Source: Bacteroidota bacterium (GTDB lineage: Bacteria > Bacteroidota > Bacteroidia > Cytophagales > Cyclobacteriaceae). Taken from it: a stretch of DNA of 14,165 nucleotides. The DNA lies in contig QGUY01000083.1 of assembly GCA_003242315.1 (NCBI GenBank), positions 1 to 14,165 of the forward strand. The letters run 5' to 3'. Below are positions 4,832 to 12,200 of this stretch, piece after piece. A model generated the notes under the pieces. It was not told the origin of the DNA and ran no database searches. It saw nothing but the letters and a program-made list of their open reading frames with translations. The position numbers and the translations under genes were made by a program. The number at the start of each line of letters is the position of its first letter. Position 1 is the stretch's first letter.

Positions 4832-7582
4832 CTACATTTGTCCATAAAGCTTAAGCTCTCTCATCGTCCACGTCACCTCATAATCAAAAGGCTGCCCTCT
4901 CCTTTCGCCTTTTACGACGGATTCGGACCGGGTGAGAACAATCCGGAAAAAGCGGCCGGTGCTGGGCTCAAACCGAATCTGCGTGAAGTTACCGGTGCCT
5001 TCTCCGTTTGTGACAACCTTCTGCCAACTGCTTCCATCAGACGATACCTCCACGTCAAAGCCGCGCGGATGTGTCAAAATTGGTGGCTGTCTGTTGGGAC
5101 CAAAGCCCCTGTTAATAGGTATTGAGCGGAAATGAATTTCTGTGAGCGTTACGGGTGACGGGAATTCAACCTGGAACCACATCCCCTCCTTTTGTGTGAC
5201 ACCGGTTGTCCAACCTTCGTACGTGAACGCACCGGTCGGAGAAGCAGTGCTTCCTTTCCGGACATCCCCTGAATGACTCGCAGTTATCTTCCACGACGAC
5301 GCCGGTTCAAGCACCTTGGGAACGGATGCCCACAGTTCATCAAAGGTGTAAGGTTTGTTTCGATCCGCCGTTGCCTTCCTGACCCGTGCCACATCTTCCG
5401 GTGTAACGAGCGTGGCTTCATTCTCGAAATTGGCGCGCACAAATGATGCGACAGAAGCAATCCACTCATCGCTTTGGTTACCCATGGGTGCCATGATTGC
5501 ACCTGCGTAGGTCTTCCCTGCGATTTCCCCGGTCAAGCCGTGGAGCAGCGTCTTAATGAAGTAATCTGAATGTGCCTGAACTCTCGGTGAGCCAACCAGC
5601 GATGGCGCCATGAGCTGGCCCGGACCAACAGGTGTACCCGTGCCCAGCGGACCATGGCATGTTGAGCATAGACTGTTGTATATGTCCATTCCTTTTTCAA
5701 CGCGAGCCTTCTCTTCTTCAGAAAAGTTGGGATCAGGTCTGCCAAAGAATGCAGTCACCACCGGTGGATCGAGAACCTGGGCACCGACGAGTTGAACTCC
5801 TGCGGATTTGTCGGAAGCCATCACCTTCTTCACCTGCGCATCCGTGCCAGAAATCTTCAGCAATCTGCCTGTCATCATCGCGCGCATCTTCACCTGCGTG
5901 TCCTTGTCGTTCATCAACTCCAGGTAATTGCGGGCAAGGGAAAGATCACCTGCCTTGTACAGCGTTTCGCTCGCCCACATAGCCTGAATGCGCATTCGCG
6001 GTTCGGGATCTTTCATCATGTCTTTGACAAGCGAAGACTCCAGCGCACCAATGCCCTCCAGACACCATAACGCGTGGAACCGGGCCAGAAGATTGTCGCT
6101 GTTGCGTACCATGTCGACAAGAGCGGGCGCTACGGATTTGTCGCGGCGTTGCACGATGACCTGCTGCGCCATATCGCGCCACCAACCGTTGGGATGCTCA
6201 AGATGCTTAAGGAGTTCGGCGGTGGACTCTTCATACATCCGCGGTTTCGTCGTATCGCGCTTGAAGTCTTTATGCGTCAACCGCCAGATGCGGCCAAGAC
6301 CTACGACCTTATCGAGTTGGTATTGTTCGATCTTCACCCGGAGGTATGATCCGACCGGCGTCCACTCTCCCTCCTGGATGATACCGTGGTACATGTCGAC
6401 AATGTACATTGTGCCGTCAGGCGCCGTAGCCATATCGACAGGGCGGAACAGCGGGTCGGTCGAGCGAATGAATTCGGATTTCTGTTCCTGGTAGACGTTA
6501 TGAAGTATGGTGAGGCCCTCGGTAACGACCGGGTTGATTTGCCTTACAATGCGGGCCACGGGTTCGCCATAAAAGTATTGTCCACGAAGTGATTCAGGTA
6601 GCCTATGACCGCGGAACACATCGTTACCGGCGGCTCCTGTAACACGATTAAGGCTTCCATCTGGCATGCGAACAGCTGCCATACCGCCTTGCATGTCGGC
6701 GATTCCTATCGGCGCGCCCCAGGGAATCTCAAATCCTTCTGCGAAATTCTTTTCGACAATATAGTCGCCATAGTGGATGGGGAACTGGAAATAAGAAGGT
6801 AGCCCTGTTGCTCCACCCTGAAACCACAACTTGCCATCGTCATCGTGCGTGACTCCCCACTGCCCGTGATTGGAACCGGTGGATTCGCGAATTACACCGT
6901 CAGGTGTTTCGCGAACGCGGAAAGGATTGACGGTACTGTAAAGCCAGTTGTCCATTCCCCAGTAGAGGAATGCTTGCTGGTGCTCAACATTGCCGGCACG
7001 GCCGAAGTTGTCAGTGAAGAATTCTTTCTTATCCGCTTTACCGTCGCCATCGGTATCAGTATACTTATAAACATTGTCGGCGTTGGATTCCATGGTCAGG
7101 ACGCTGTTCGGTCCGTAGGGCAGCACGAAGCGGGGAAAGACGAGGCTGTCGACGAACAGCCCACCTGTTTCATAGATACCATCGTTGTCTTTGTCTTCCC
7201 AACGTGAAATGCCGCTTACCGGGTCGAGCGTTCCGTCAGAGTCGGCAGTGAGCATATAGGTGCGCAGTTCCAGCACATACATGCGGCCATTGCCATCGAA
7301 TGCTATTGCCCCAGGCTGTTGTATCTGTGGCTCCGTAAGCACGGGTTCCATGCTGTAGCCGGGTTGAAGCAGGAACTTTTCCGCCTGTTTTTCGACCGGA
7401 AGGGGCAGCACGGGTGGCTTAGGTTCCAGGTCAATACCTTTCCAGTATGGACTTGTGGTGTCAGCGCCTTCAGGAAGTTTTACTACCGGCCATTTTTCCC
7501 GGCCGTCACGAGAACATGCGGCGCCGACCAACAGAGCTGCGAATAACATGACGGCGTACCGCAGTAAAGAGTGTAAGGTCAT
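4832..7582 (-). CDS. PVC-type heme-binding lipoprotein: propeller, helical repeats, cytochrome c, discoidin-like domain
   Basis: A 916-residue envelope protein probably oxidising a sugar or alcohol and passing electrons through its own heme. A lipoprotein signal ends at VGAAC (Cys23). Residues about 70-435 look like the membrane-bound dehydrogenase/sugar-dehydrogenase propeller, with NPFRVRETPDGVIRE, GSNHGQWGVTHDDDGKLW and PVDMATAPDGTMYIVDMYHG. Two Asp-rich loops, DKDNDGIYETG (130-140) and DTDGDGKADKKEF (176-188), look calcium-binding. Residues about 450-600 are HEAT-like helices. The cytochrome c domain (about 620-720) has CSTCH (639-643), with Met697 or Met700 (IMAPMGNQ) as axial ligand. 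The C-terminus (about 765-916) is F5/8 type C (discoidin)-like, usually carbohydrate-binding. It is divergent from the isomerase/epimerase gene with a shared 189-bp promoter region, suggesting one sugar pathway. The substrate is not known. Confidence 0.9.
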   Translation of the reverse strand: MTLHSLLRYAVMLFAALLVGAACSRDGREKWPVVKLPEGADTTSPYWKGIDLEPKPPVLPLPVEKQAEKFLLQPGYSMEPVLTEPQIQQPGAIAFDGNGRMYVLELRTYMLTADSDGTLDPVSGISRWEDKDNDGIYETGGLFVDSLVFPRFVLPYGPNSVLTMESNADNVYKYTDTDGDGKADKKEFFTDNFGRAGNVEHQQAFLYWGMDNWLYSTVNPFRVRETPDGVIRESTGSNHGQWGVTHDDDGKLWFQGGATGLPSYFQFPIHYGDYIVEKNFAEGFEIPWGAPIGIADMQGGMAAVRMPDGSLNRVTGAAGNDVFRGHRLPESLRGQYFYGEPVARIVRQINPVVTEGLTILHNVYQEQKSEFIRSTDPLFRPVDMATAPDGTMYIVDMYHGIIQEGEWTPVGSYLRVKIEQYQLDKVVGLGRIWRLTHKDFKRDTTKPRMYEESTAELLKHLEHPNGWWRDMAQQVIVQRRDKSVAPALVDMVRNSDNLLARFHALWCLEGIGALESSLVKDMMKDPEPRMRIQAMWASETLYKAGDLSLARNYLELMNDKDTQVKMRAMMTGRLLKISGTDAQVKKVMASDKSAGVQLVGAQVLDPPVVTAFFGRPDPNFSEEEKARVEKGMDIYNSLCSTCHGPLGTGTPVGPGQLMAPSLVGSPRVQAHSDYFIKTLLHGLTGEIAGKTYAGAIMAPMGNQSDEWIASVASFVRANFENEATLVTPEDVARVRKATADRNKPYTFDELWASVPKVLEPASSWKITASHSGDVRKGSTASPTGAFTYEGWTTGVTQKEGMWFQVEFPSPVTLTEIHFRSIPINRGFGPNRQPPILTHPRGFDVEVSSDGSSWQKVVTNGEGTGNFTQIRFEPSTGRFFRIVLTRSESVVKGERRGQPFDYEVTWTMRELKLYGQM

Positions 7583-7771
7583 AAGGATATCAGGGGGGAT
7601 TGGTTTTCACAGATCGCCAATATGTCAAGAAGTGCCGTCTTTGCCAATGGGCGTTTGACCTCTGGTGTCATTTTTACACGAGGCAGGGGGTATACAGTCC
7701 TTTTCGCCCGTAAAATTTTTATTGGACTTTCCGGCGAATTGGGTTATCTAACCCCCTAAATCCAGACTACC
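7583..7771. promoter_or_regulatory. Divergent promoter region, heme lipoprotein / isomerase
   Basis: These 189 bases separate two divergent start codons and must hold both promoters. I see no full TAnnTTTG box on either strand. A near-perfect palindrome, GGGTTA-TC-TAACCC (7741-7754), lies 17 bases before the isomerase ATG and may be an operator or a leader hairpin. The AT-rich stretch taaaatttttattgg (about 7711-7725) is the likeliest promoter core for the plus-strand gene. Confidence 0.45.
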
Positions 7772-8632
7772 ATGAAAACCACGGTCACAGCTTTTATGCG
7801 GACGCTTTTTGCCGTTGTAATCATAAGCGTCTCTCAGCTTGCTACTGCCCAGGAAATTGGCCTTCAAATGGGAAGCTTTCGCGACCTACTACGCCAGGAC
7901 GTTCGTCTTGCCTTTGCCCGGATGAAGGAACTTGGTATTCGTGAGATTGAAGGCGGCTTTGCCCGTGGGATGAGCCGGGAGGAATATAAGAAACTCTTAA
8001 AAGAGTACGGCATCACGGTCGTTGCAACGGGGGTCGGATTTGATCACCTCGAGCAGCCCGACAGTCTGAAGAAGGTCATTGCTAATGCCAAAGACCTCGG
8101 CGCGAAGTACGTTGTATGTTACTGGATTCCGCACGATGGCGACAACTTTACGTTCGACGACATGAAGCGTGCCGTGAAGGTCTTCAATGAAGCCGGCAAG
8201 ACACTCAGGGAAAACGGTCTCACCTTTGCTTATCACGTACATGGTTATGAGTTCCGCCCGTACGAAGGTGGTAAGGGCACGATGTTCGAATACATGATGG
8301 ACAACACCAATCCCGACTACGTTAGCTATCAGATGGATGTATTCTGGATCAAGAACCCTGGACAGGATCCCGTCGCGCTCTTAAAGAAGTATCCGGATCG
8401 CTGGAAGATGCTTCACCTTAAAGATCGCCGCCATGGTACGCCGAACAATCTCAATGGCAGACAGGACAAGGAAAGTAATGTGGTACTTGGCACGGGAGAT
8501 GTGGGCATCGCGGAAGTCATGAAAACCGCCATGGAACTCGGGATCAAGCATTATTTCATCGAAGATGAATCATCCCGAGCATTGGAACAGGTTCCCCAAA
8601 GCATCGCTTACTTGAGATCACTAAAACTCTAA
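7772..8632 (+). CDS. Exported sugar phosphate isomerase/epimerase-like TIM barrel
   Basis: A 286-residue protein of the xylose isomerase-like TIM barrel/AP endonuclease 2 superfamily, whose members usually isomerise or epimerise sugars or inositols using a divalent metal. A Sec signal peptide covers about residues 1-26 (cut near ATAQ-EIG), so it acts in the periplasm. Barrel features are LGIREIEGGF (Glu60), GAKYVVCYWIPH, FAYHVHGYEF (His155, His157), SYQMDVFWI (Asp189), MLHLKDRR (His215) and HYFIEDES (Glu264); the Glu, Asp, His and Glu residues fit a metal site. The name sugar phosphate is by family only, since phosphorylated sugars are not expected in the periplasm. It is divergent from the heme lipoprotein, suggesting joint action on oxidised sugars such as 3-keto-sugars; this is inference. 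A hairpin overlaps its stop codon. Confidence 0.92.
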   Translation: MKTTVTAFMRTLFAVVIISVSQLATAQEIGLQMGSFRDLLRQDVRLAFARMKELGIREIEGGFARGMSREEYKKLLKEYGITVVATGVGFDHLEQPDSLKKVIANAKDLGAKYVVCYWIPHDGDNFTFDDMKRAVKVFNEAGKTLRENGLTFAYHVHGYEFRPYEGGKGTMFEYMMDNTNPDYVSYQMDVFWIKNPGQDPVALLKKYPDRWKMLHLKDRRHGTPNNLNGRQDKESNVVLGTGDVGIAEVMKTAMELGIKHYFIEDESSRALEQVPQSIAYLRSLKL

Positions 8633-8646
8633 CGGTCTAAACCGTT
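8631..8646 (+). repeat. Hairpin AACGGT-CTAA-ACCGTT at the isomerase stop
   Basis: A perfect 6-bp stem with a four-base loop starts inside the TAA stop codon. No T-tract follows, so it is probably a 3'-end stabiliser or chance, with the candidate terminator about 30 bases on. Confidence 0.4.
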
Positions 8647-8677
8647 CATCTACCGAATTCGTTTGCACAGGCATTCC

Positions 8678-8702
8678 CGCCTGAGGGGCGTCAATTTTTT
8701 TT
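8678..8702 (+). terminator. Weak intrinsic terminator candidate
   Basis: CGCC (8678-8681) and GGCG (8687-8690) form a short GC stem with a 5-base loop, followed by tcaa and eight T (8695-8702). The stem is only four pairs long, so efficiency would be modest. The position, 46 bases after the isomerase stop and before the TetR promoter region, is right for transcript release. Confidence 0.45.
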
Positions 8703-8842
8703 AAGCAAACCAAAATATTAAGCGTCTTCCGACGACTAATGGGCCGTGAAGCGGGCTTGATGGCCGATTCATGGCAAAAAAAAGTTCAAAAAAAGCGCTA
8801 AAAAGCTCAACCCAGGCGCAAAAAGGCCGTTAAAGGAAACCG

Positions 8843-8872
8843 TGGAAACTTTTAACATGAAAAATGTTTCCA
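8843..8872. promoter_or_regulatory. 30-bp dyad, candidate TetR operator
   Basis: TGGAAAC (8843-8849) and GTTTCCA (8866-8872) are perfect 7-bp arms separated by 16 bases. Over the full 30 bases, 12 of 15 pairs are symmetric. The dyad ends 16 bases before the TetR start and abuts the -7 box at 8873. TetR dimers commonly bind such palindromes next to their own promoters, so autorepression is the natural reading. A further ggaaac occurs just upstream at 8835-8840. Confidence 0.6.
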
Positions 8873-8880
8873 TAGTTTTG
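8873..8880 (+). promoter_or_regulatory. Candidate -7 box TAGTTTTG of the efflux operon
   Basis: TAGTTTTG matches TAnnTTTG at all fixed positions. Transcription would start near 8884-8888, almost at ATG 8889, so the mRNA may be leaderless. The expected -33 position falls inside the dyad and has no clear TTTG, so this promoter may be weak or rely on another factor. Confidence 0.45.
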
Positions 8881-8888
8881 CGTCCCTT

Positions 8889-9539
8889 ATGGAAGACCTT
8901 GAAACCCGACACAAACTACTGAAAGGAGCCGAGGAGCTCTTTATGCGCTATGGGGTGAGGAGCATCACCATGGACGAAATCGCGCGGCATCTTTCAATCT
9001 CAAAGAAGACGCTCTACCAGTATTTCGCCGACAAAGATGATATCGTGGCCTCGGTGACGGAAACGCACCTGAACCGGGAACGCGAAGAATACATGGCGAA
9101 TACCAGCAGCGCTCGAAATGCAGTGGAAGAGTTGGTAAACCTTTCGCTTTGTATGAAAGAGAACCTGAAGGGCATGAACCCATCGTTGTTGTTCGACCTT
9201 CAGAAGTACCATCACAAAGCCTGGCGCATCTGGACCGAATTCAAGAATGTGTTTATTCGGAATTCGGTGATCAACAATCTCAAGCGAGGTATTGAGCAGG
9301 GACTGTACAGGGACGACATCGATCCGGAGATCCTTGCCGTAGTGCGAATAGAGAGTGTTCAGATGGGATTCGACGAGCGGCTGTTTCCCCGTGACCGGTA
9401 CAACCTGACCCAGGTGCAAACGGCGATCCTGGAACACTTCATTCACGGCCTGCTTACTGATAAAGGTCGAAAACTGTATCAAAAGTATATCAAGGAAAAG
9501 ATCAAAGAAACCTCGTACCAAAACGATTTGTCGATATGA
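8889..9539 (+). CDS. TetR/AcrR family transcriptional regulator
   Basis: A 216-residue one-component repressor. The N-terminal DNA-binding domain (about residues 8-56) has the classic three-helix form: KLLKGAEELFMRYGVRSITM, then the HTH DEIARHLSISKKTLYQYFADKDDI. The remainder is an all-helical ligand-binding and dimer domain with little similarity expected; the end is lysine-rich (KYIKEKIKETS). ATG 8889 is the first codon that keeps helix 1 complete; the next Met (residue 19) would remove it. The gene's stop overlaps the TolC-family start (ATGA), so it heads the efflux operon. The dyad directly upstream (8843-8872) is the likely autoregulatory operator, and ligands are probably pump substrates. 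Family certain, ligand unknown. Confidence 0.95.
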   Translation: MEDLETRHKLLKGAEELFMRYGVRSITMDEIARHLSISKKTLYQYFADKDDIVASVTETHLNREREEYMANTSSARNAVEELVNLSLCMKENLKGMNPSLLFDLQKYHHKAWRIWTEFKNVFIRNSVINNLKRGIEQGLYRDDIDPEILAVVRIESVQMGFDERLFPRDRYNLTQVQTAILEHFIHGLLTDKGRKLYQKYIKEKIKETSYQNDLSI

Positions 9540-10981
9540 AACACAGCCTTCTGTTCCTTATTGTATTCGTCACATCAATCGTTCAGCTCCGCGCTCAGGA
9601 CGATACCGTGTCGTTTGATCTGGACGATTGCATCCGATATGCGCTGGAGAACACCGTAGAGGTTCAGAACGCACGCATCGACGAACAGATTGCAAAAGCG
9701 AGGGTGAAAGAAACGGTTGGCATTGGCCTCCCGCAAATTGATGGAAGCGTCAACATTACCCACAATGAAAAATTGCCCCGGTTCTTCATGCAATACGATC
9801 CCGAGCAGATCGGATTCTTCGATCCCGGAGACATTCCGGGAATTGAGGCCGGCGACGTTGTGGCCTTCGGCAACTTCTTTCAACTGCCGAGCAGCGGAGA
9901 CGCCGGGATACACGTCAATCAGCTGATCTTCAATGCCTCCTACCTGGTAGGGCTGAAGGCTGCTGACACCTATAAGGAACTTGCTTTCAAGACGACTACG
10001 CAAACCCAAATCCAGGTCATCGAGAATGTGCAGAAAGCATACTACGCTGTTCTGATCAACAATGAAAGGATAGCGTTGTTCGATAATAACATCGCGCGGG
10101 TAGATTCTCTGCTGCGCACCACGCGCGCGATGAACGAGAACGGATTTGCTGAAGACATCGATGTCGATCGTGTCAGGGTAACGCTCAACAACCTTCGGTC
10201 TGAGCGACTCAAGTTCCTCAACCTGCAGGCGTTGAGCCTCGGGTTACTGAAATTCCAGATGAACTATCCGATCGACAAGCCGCTCAAGATCAAGGGAAGT
10301 CTTGATGAACTTACGGTCGACGAAGACCTCTTCAGTGAATATCAGGAAGGATGGGATTACAGGAACCGCATCGAGTACGAGTTGCTCGATGTTCAGCGCA
10401 AACTCCAGGAACTTGACATCAAGAACAAGTTCTCTGCTTCACTGCCAAGTCTTTCCGCGTTCCTCAACTTCGGCTACTCAACGCAGTCGCCTGACATTGG
10501 TGGCCTGTTCAAAACAGAATCCGGTGTGGCCTCGACTCCCTTTTACGGGCCCGACAAGTGGTACAACTACTCGAGCTTCGGCCTGACTTTAAACGTGCCG
10601 ATCTTTAGCGGACTTCAACGCAACTACCGCATGCAGCAGGCGCGACTGAGTCTGATCAAGTTGGAAAACAGCTATTCGTCGCTGAAGCAAAGCATCGACC
10701 TGAGCATCCAGCAGAACACCACAACGTTTAAGAACTCGCTGGAAACTTTGAAGTCGCAGCAAGAGAACATGGAACTCGCTGAGAAGGTCGCGCGTGTGAC
10801 AAAGATCAAATACGAACAAGGTGTTGGTTCGAGTATAGAAGTCACTGACGCGGAAAGCAGCCTGCGCGAAGCACAGGTCAACTATTACAACGCGCTCTAC
10901 GATGCTATCCTGGCGAAGATCGACCTGGATAAGGCATATGCAAGGATTGATCCCTCACAATACGTAACAGATACCAAATAA
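9536..10981 (+). CDS. TolC family outer membrane efflux protein
   Basis: The outer membrane channel of a tripartite pump, 481 residues, a normal length. A signal peptide covers about residues 1-20 (FLIVFVTSIVQLRA-QDD). The mature part opens with the typical FDLDDCIRYALENTVEVQNARID and has two long helical repeats: the first with TQIQVIENVQKAYYAVLINNERIALFDNN and the second with LKSQQENMELAEKVARVTKIKYEQGVGSSIEVTDAESSL, then QVNYYNALYDAILAKIDLDKAYARI. NVPIFSGLQRNYRMQQARL is the usual strand-helix turn. The ATG overlaps the TetR stop by four bases (ATGA), indicating translational coupling, and the adaptor gene follows after 23 bases. In Bacteroidota the channel gene commonly precedes adaptor and pump genes, as here. 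Confident assignment. Confidence 0.96.
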   Translation: MKHSLLFLIVFVTSIVQLRAQDDTVSFDLDDCIRYALENTVEVQNARIDEQIAKARVKETVGIGLPQIDGSVNITHNEKLPRFFMQYDPEQIGFFDPGDIPGIEAGDVVAFGNFFQLPSSGDAGIHVNQLIFNASYLVGLKAADTYKELAFKTTTQTQIQVIENVQKAYYAVLINNERIALFDNNIARVDSLLRTTRAMNENGFAEDIDVDRVRVTLNNLRSERLKFLNLQALSLGLLKFQMNYPIDKPLKIKGSLDELTVDEDLFSEYQEGWDYRNRIEYELLDVQRKLQELDIKNKFSASLPSLSAFLNFGYSTQSPDIGGLFKTESGVASTPFYGPDKWYNYSSFGLTLNVPIFSGLQRNYRMQQARLSLIKLENSYSSLKQSIDLSIQQNTTTFKNSLETLKSQQENMELAEKVARVTKIKYEQGVGSSIEVTDAESSLREAQVNYYNALYDAILAKIDLDKAYARIDPSQYVTDTK

Positions 10982-11004
10982 TTAAACCTAGCTCATTGAC
11001 ATCC

Positions 11005-12153
11005 ATGAAAACGATTTTCAACAATAGGTCCGGTTTATTTTCCCTCGCGGCAGCAGTCATCATAGCGACAATCGTCGCGGCGTGCAGCGCCACCACCCGG
11101 GAAAACGAAAAACAGATACGGCTGGAGGAGCTTAAAAAACAGCACGCTCAGCTGAGCGACGAAATCAGGAAGCTCGAAGCCGAGATTGCCGCGGAAAATC
11201 CCGACACACTCGCGGTTCGCGCAAAGGATGTTTCGGTGTCTGTACTCAAGGCTCGTCCGTTCGATCACTATGTTCAGACACAAGGTCGCGTTGAGTCGGA
11301 ATATAACATTCTGGTTAGTGCGAAGACCATGGGCGTTGTGACTGCAGTATATGTTCGCGAGGGACAAAATGTGTCCAAGGGTCAGACCCTGGCTCAACTG
11401 GACAACTCTGTCATACTTCGGAATATCGAATCTATGAAGGCGCAGCTTGAGCTCGCGACTTCCGTCTACGAGCGCCAGAAGAATCTCTGGGATCAAAGGA
11501 TCGGAACGGAAGTACAATACCTGCAGGCCAAGACCAACAAGGAAAGCCTGGAGAAACAGCTCGCTTCATTGGAAGAACAAAATGACATGACGCGCATCAA
11601 GGCCCCTATCAGCGGTACTGTCGACCAGGTCGTTGCCAAGATTGGTGAGAACATTTCGCCCGGCATGCCTGCGTTCCGCATCGTGAACAACGCCGACTTG
11701 AAACTTACCGCTGATGTGTCGGAAGCGTATGTTACCCGCATCAAGAAAGGCAACAAGGTGCACGTCAGCATTCCTGAACTCAAGCAGGATATCGAAGCTG
11801 CCGTGACTTTTGTTGGTCGCACGATCGACCCGCTTTCGCGCACCTTCAAAGTTGAGGTCAAACTTCCTTCCCTGGAAAACCTGCGACCCAACATGACCGG
11901 TGTTCTTCGGATCATTTTCCATACCGAACCGACTGCCCTTGCCGTTCCGGTCAACCTGGTTCAGGATGTGAATGGCGAGAAGGTTGTTTACGTGGCTGAG
12001 AAGACAGACAAGCACACGGTAGCACGCAAGAGGGTAGTGACCGTTCACGGAGTATACGGCAACCTGGCACAGGTTGATGGTCTGGAAGAAGGTGATTCCA
12101 TCATCATCGTGGGATATCAGGGTCTCAACGACGGCGACGTTGTCAGGATCTGA
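11005..12153 (+). CDS. RND efflux periplasmic adaptor (membrane fusion lipoprotein)
   Basis: The adaptor linking the RND pump to the TolC-family channel, 382 residues from ATG 11005 (a TTG at 10996 is less likely). The N-terminus is a lipoprotein signal with lipobox IVAAC (Cys27), so it is lipid-anchored in the inner membrane. Residues about 33-65 form an extra charged coiled coil (EKQIRLEELKKQHAQLSDEI) before the adaptor core. Then come the first lipoyl half (VVTAVYVREGQNVSKGQTLAQLD, about 110-133), the alpha-hairpin (about 137-195), the second lipoyl half (IKAPISGTVDQVVAKIGENISPG, 198-220), the beta-barrel (about 230-310, DPLSRTFKVEV) and the membrane-proximal domain to the end. It sits between the channel and pump genes with gaps of 23 and 47 bases. 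Confidence 0.96.
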   Translation: MKTIFNNRSGLFSLAAAVIIATIVAACSATTRENEKQIRLEELKKQHAQLSDEIRKLEAEIAAENPDTLAVRAKDVSVSVLKARPFDHYVQTQGRVESEYNILVSAKTMGVVTAVYVREGQNVSKGQTLAQLDNSVILRNIESMKAQLELATSVYERQKNLWDQRIGTEVQYLQAKTNKESLEKQLASLEEQNDMTRIKAPISGTVDQVVAKIGENISPGMPAFRIVNNADLKLTADVSEAYVTRIKKGNKVHVSIPELKQDIEAAVTFVGRTIDPLSRTFKVEVKLPSLENLRPNMTGVLRIIFHTEPTALAVPVNLVQDVNGEKVVYVAEKTDKHTVARKRVVTVHGVYGNLAQVDGLEEGDSIIIVGYQGLNDGDVVRI

Positions 12154-12200
12154 TGTGACAGATCACGGCGACGAGTGTAAATCTTCTAAGTAACGTCTGT

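Noticed and set aside
5988..6494. 168-codon open frame opposite the heme lipoprotein
   Set aside because: It is antisense to well-conserved propeller and helical repeat sequence and shows no domain, signal or initiation features.
12155..12166. GTGA-CAGA-TCAC resembling a CRP site between adaptor and pump genes
   Set aside because: The spacer is four bases and not six, the flanks do not match, and the location is inside an operon after a stop codon.
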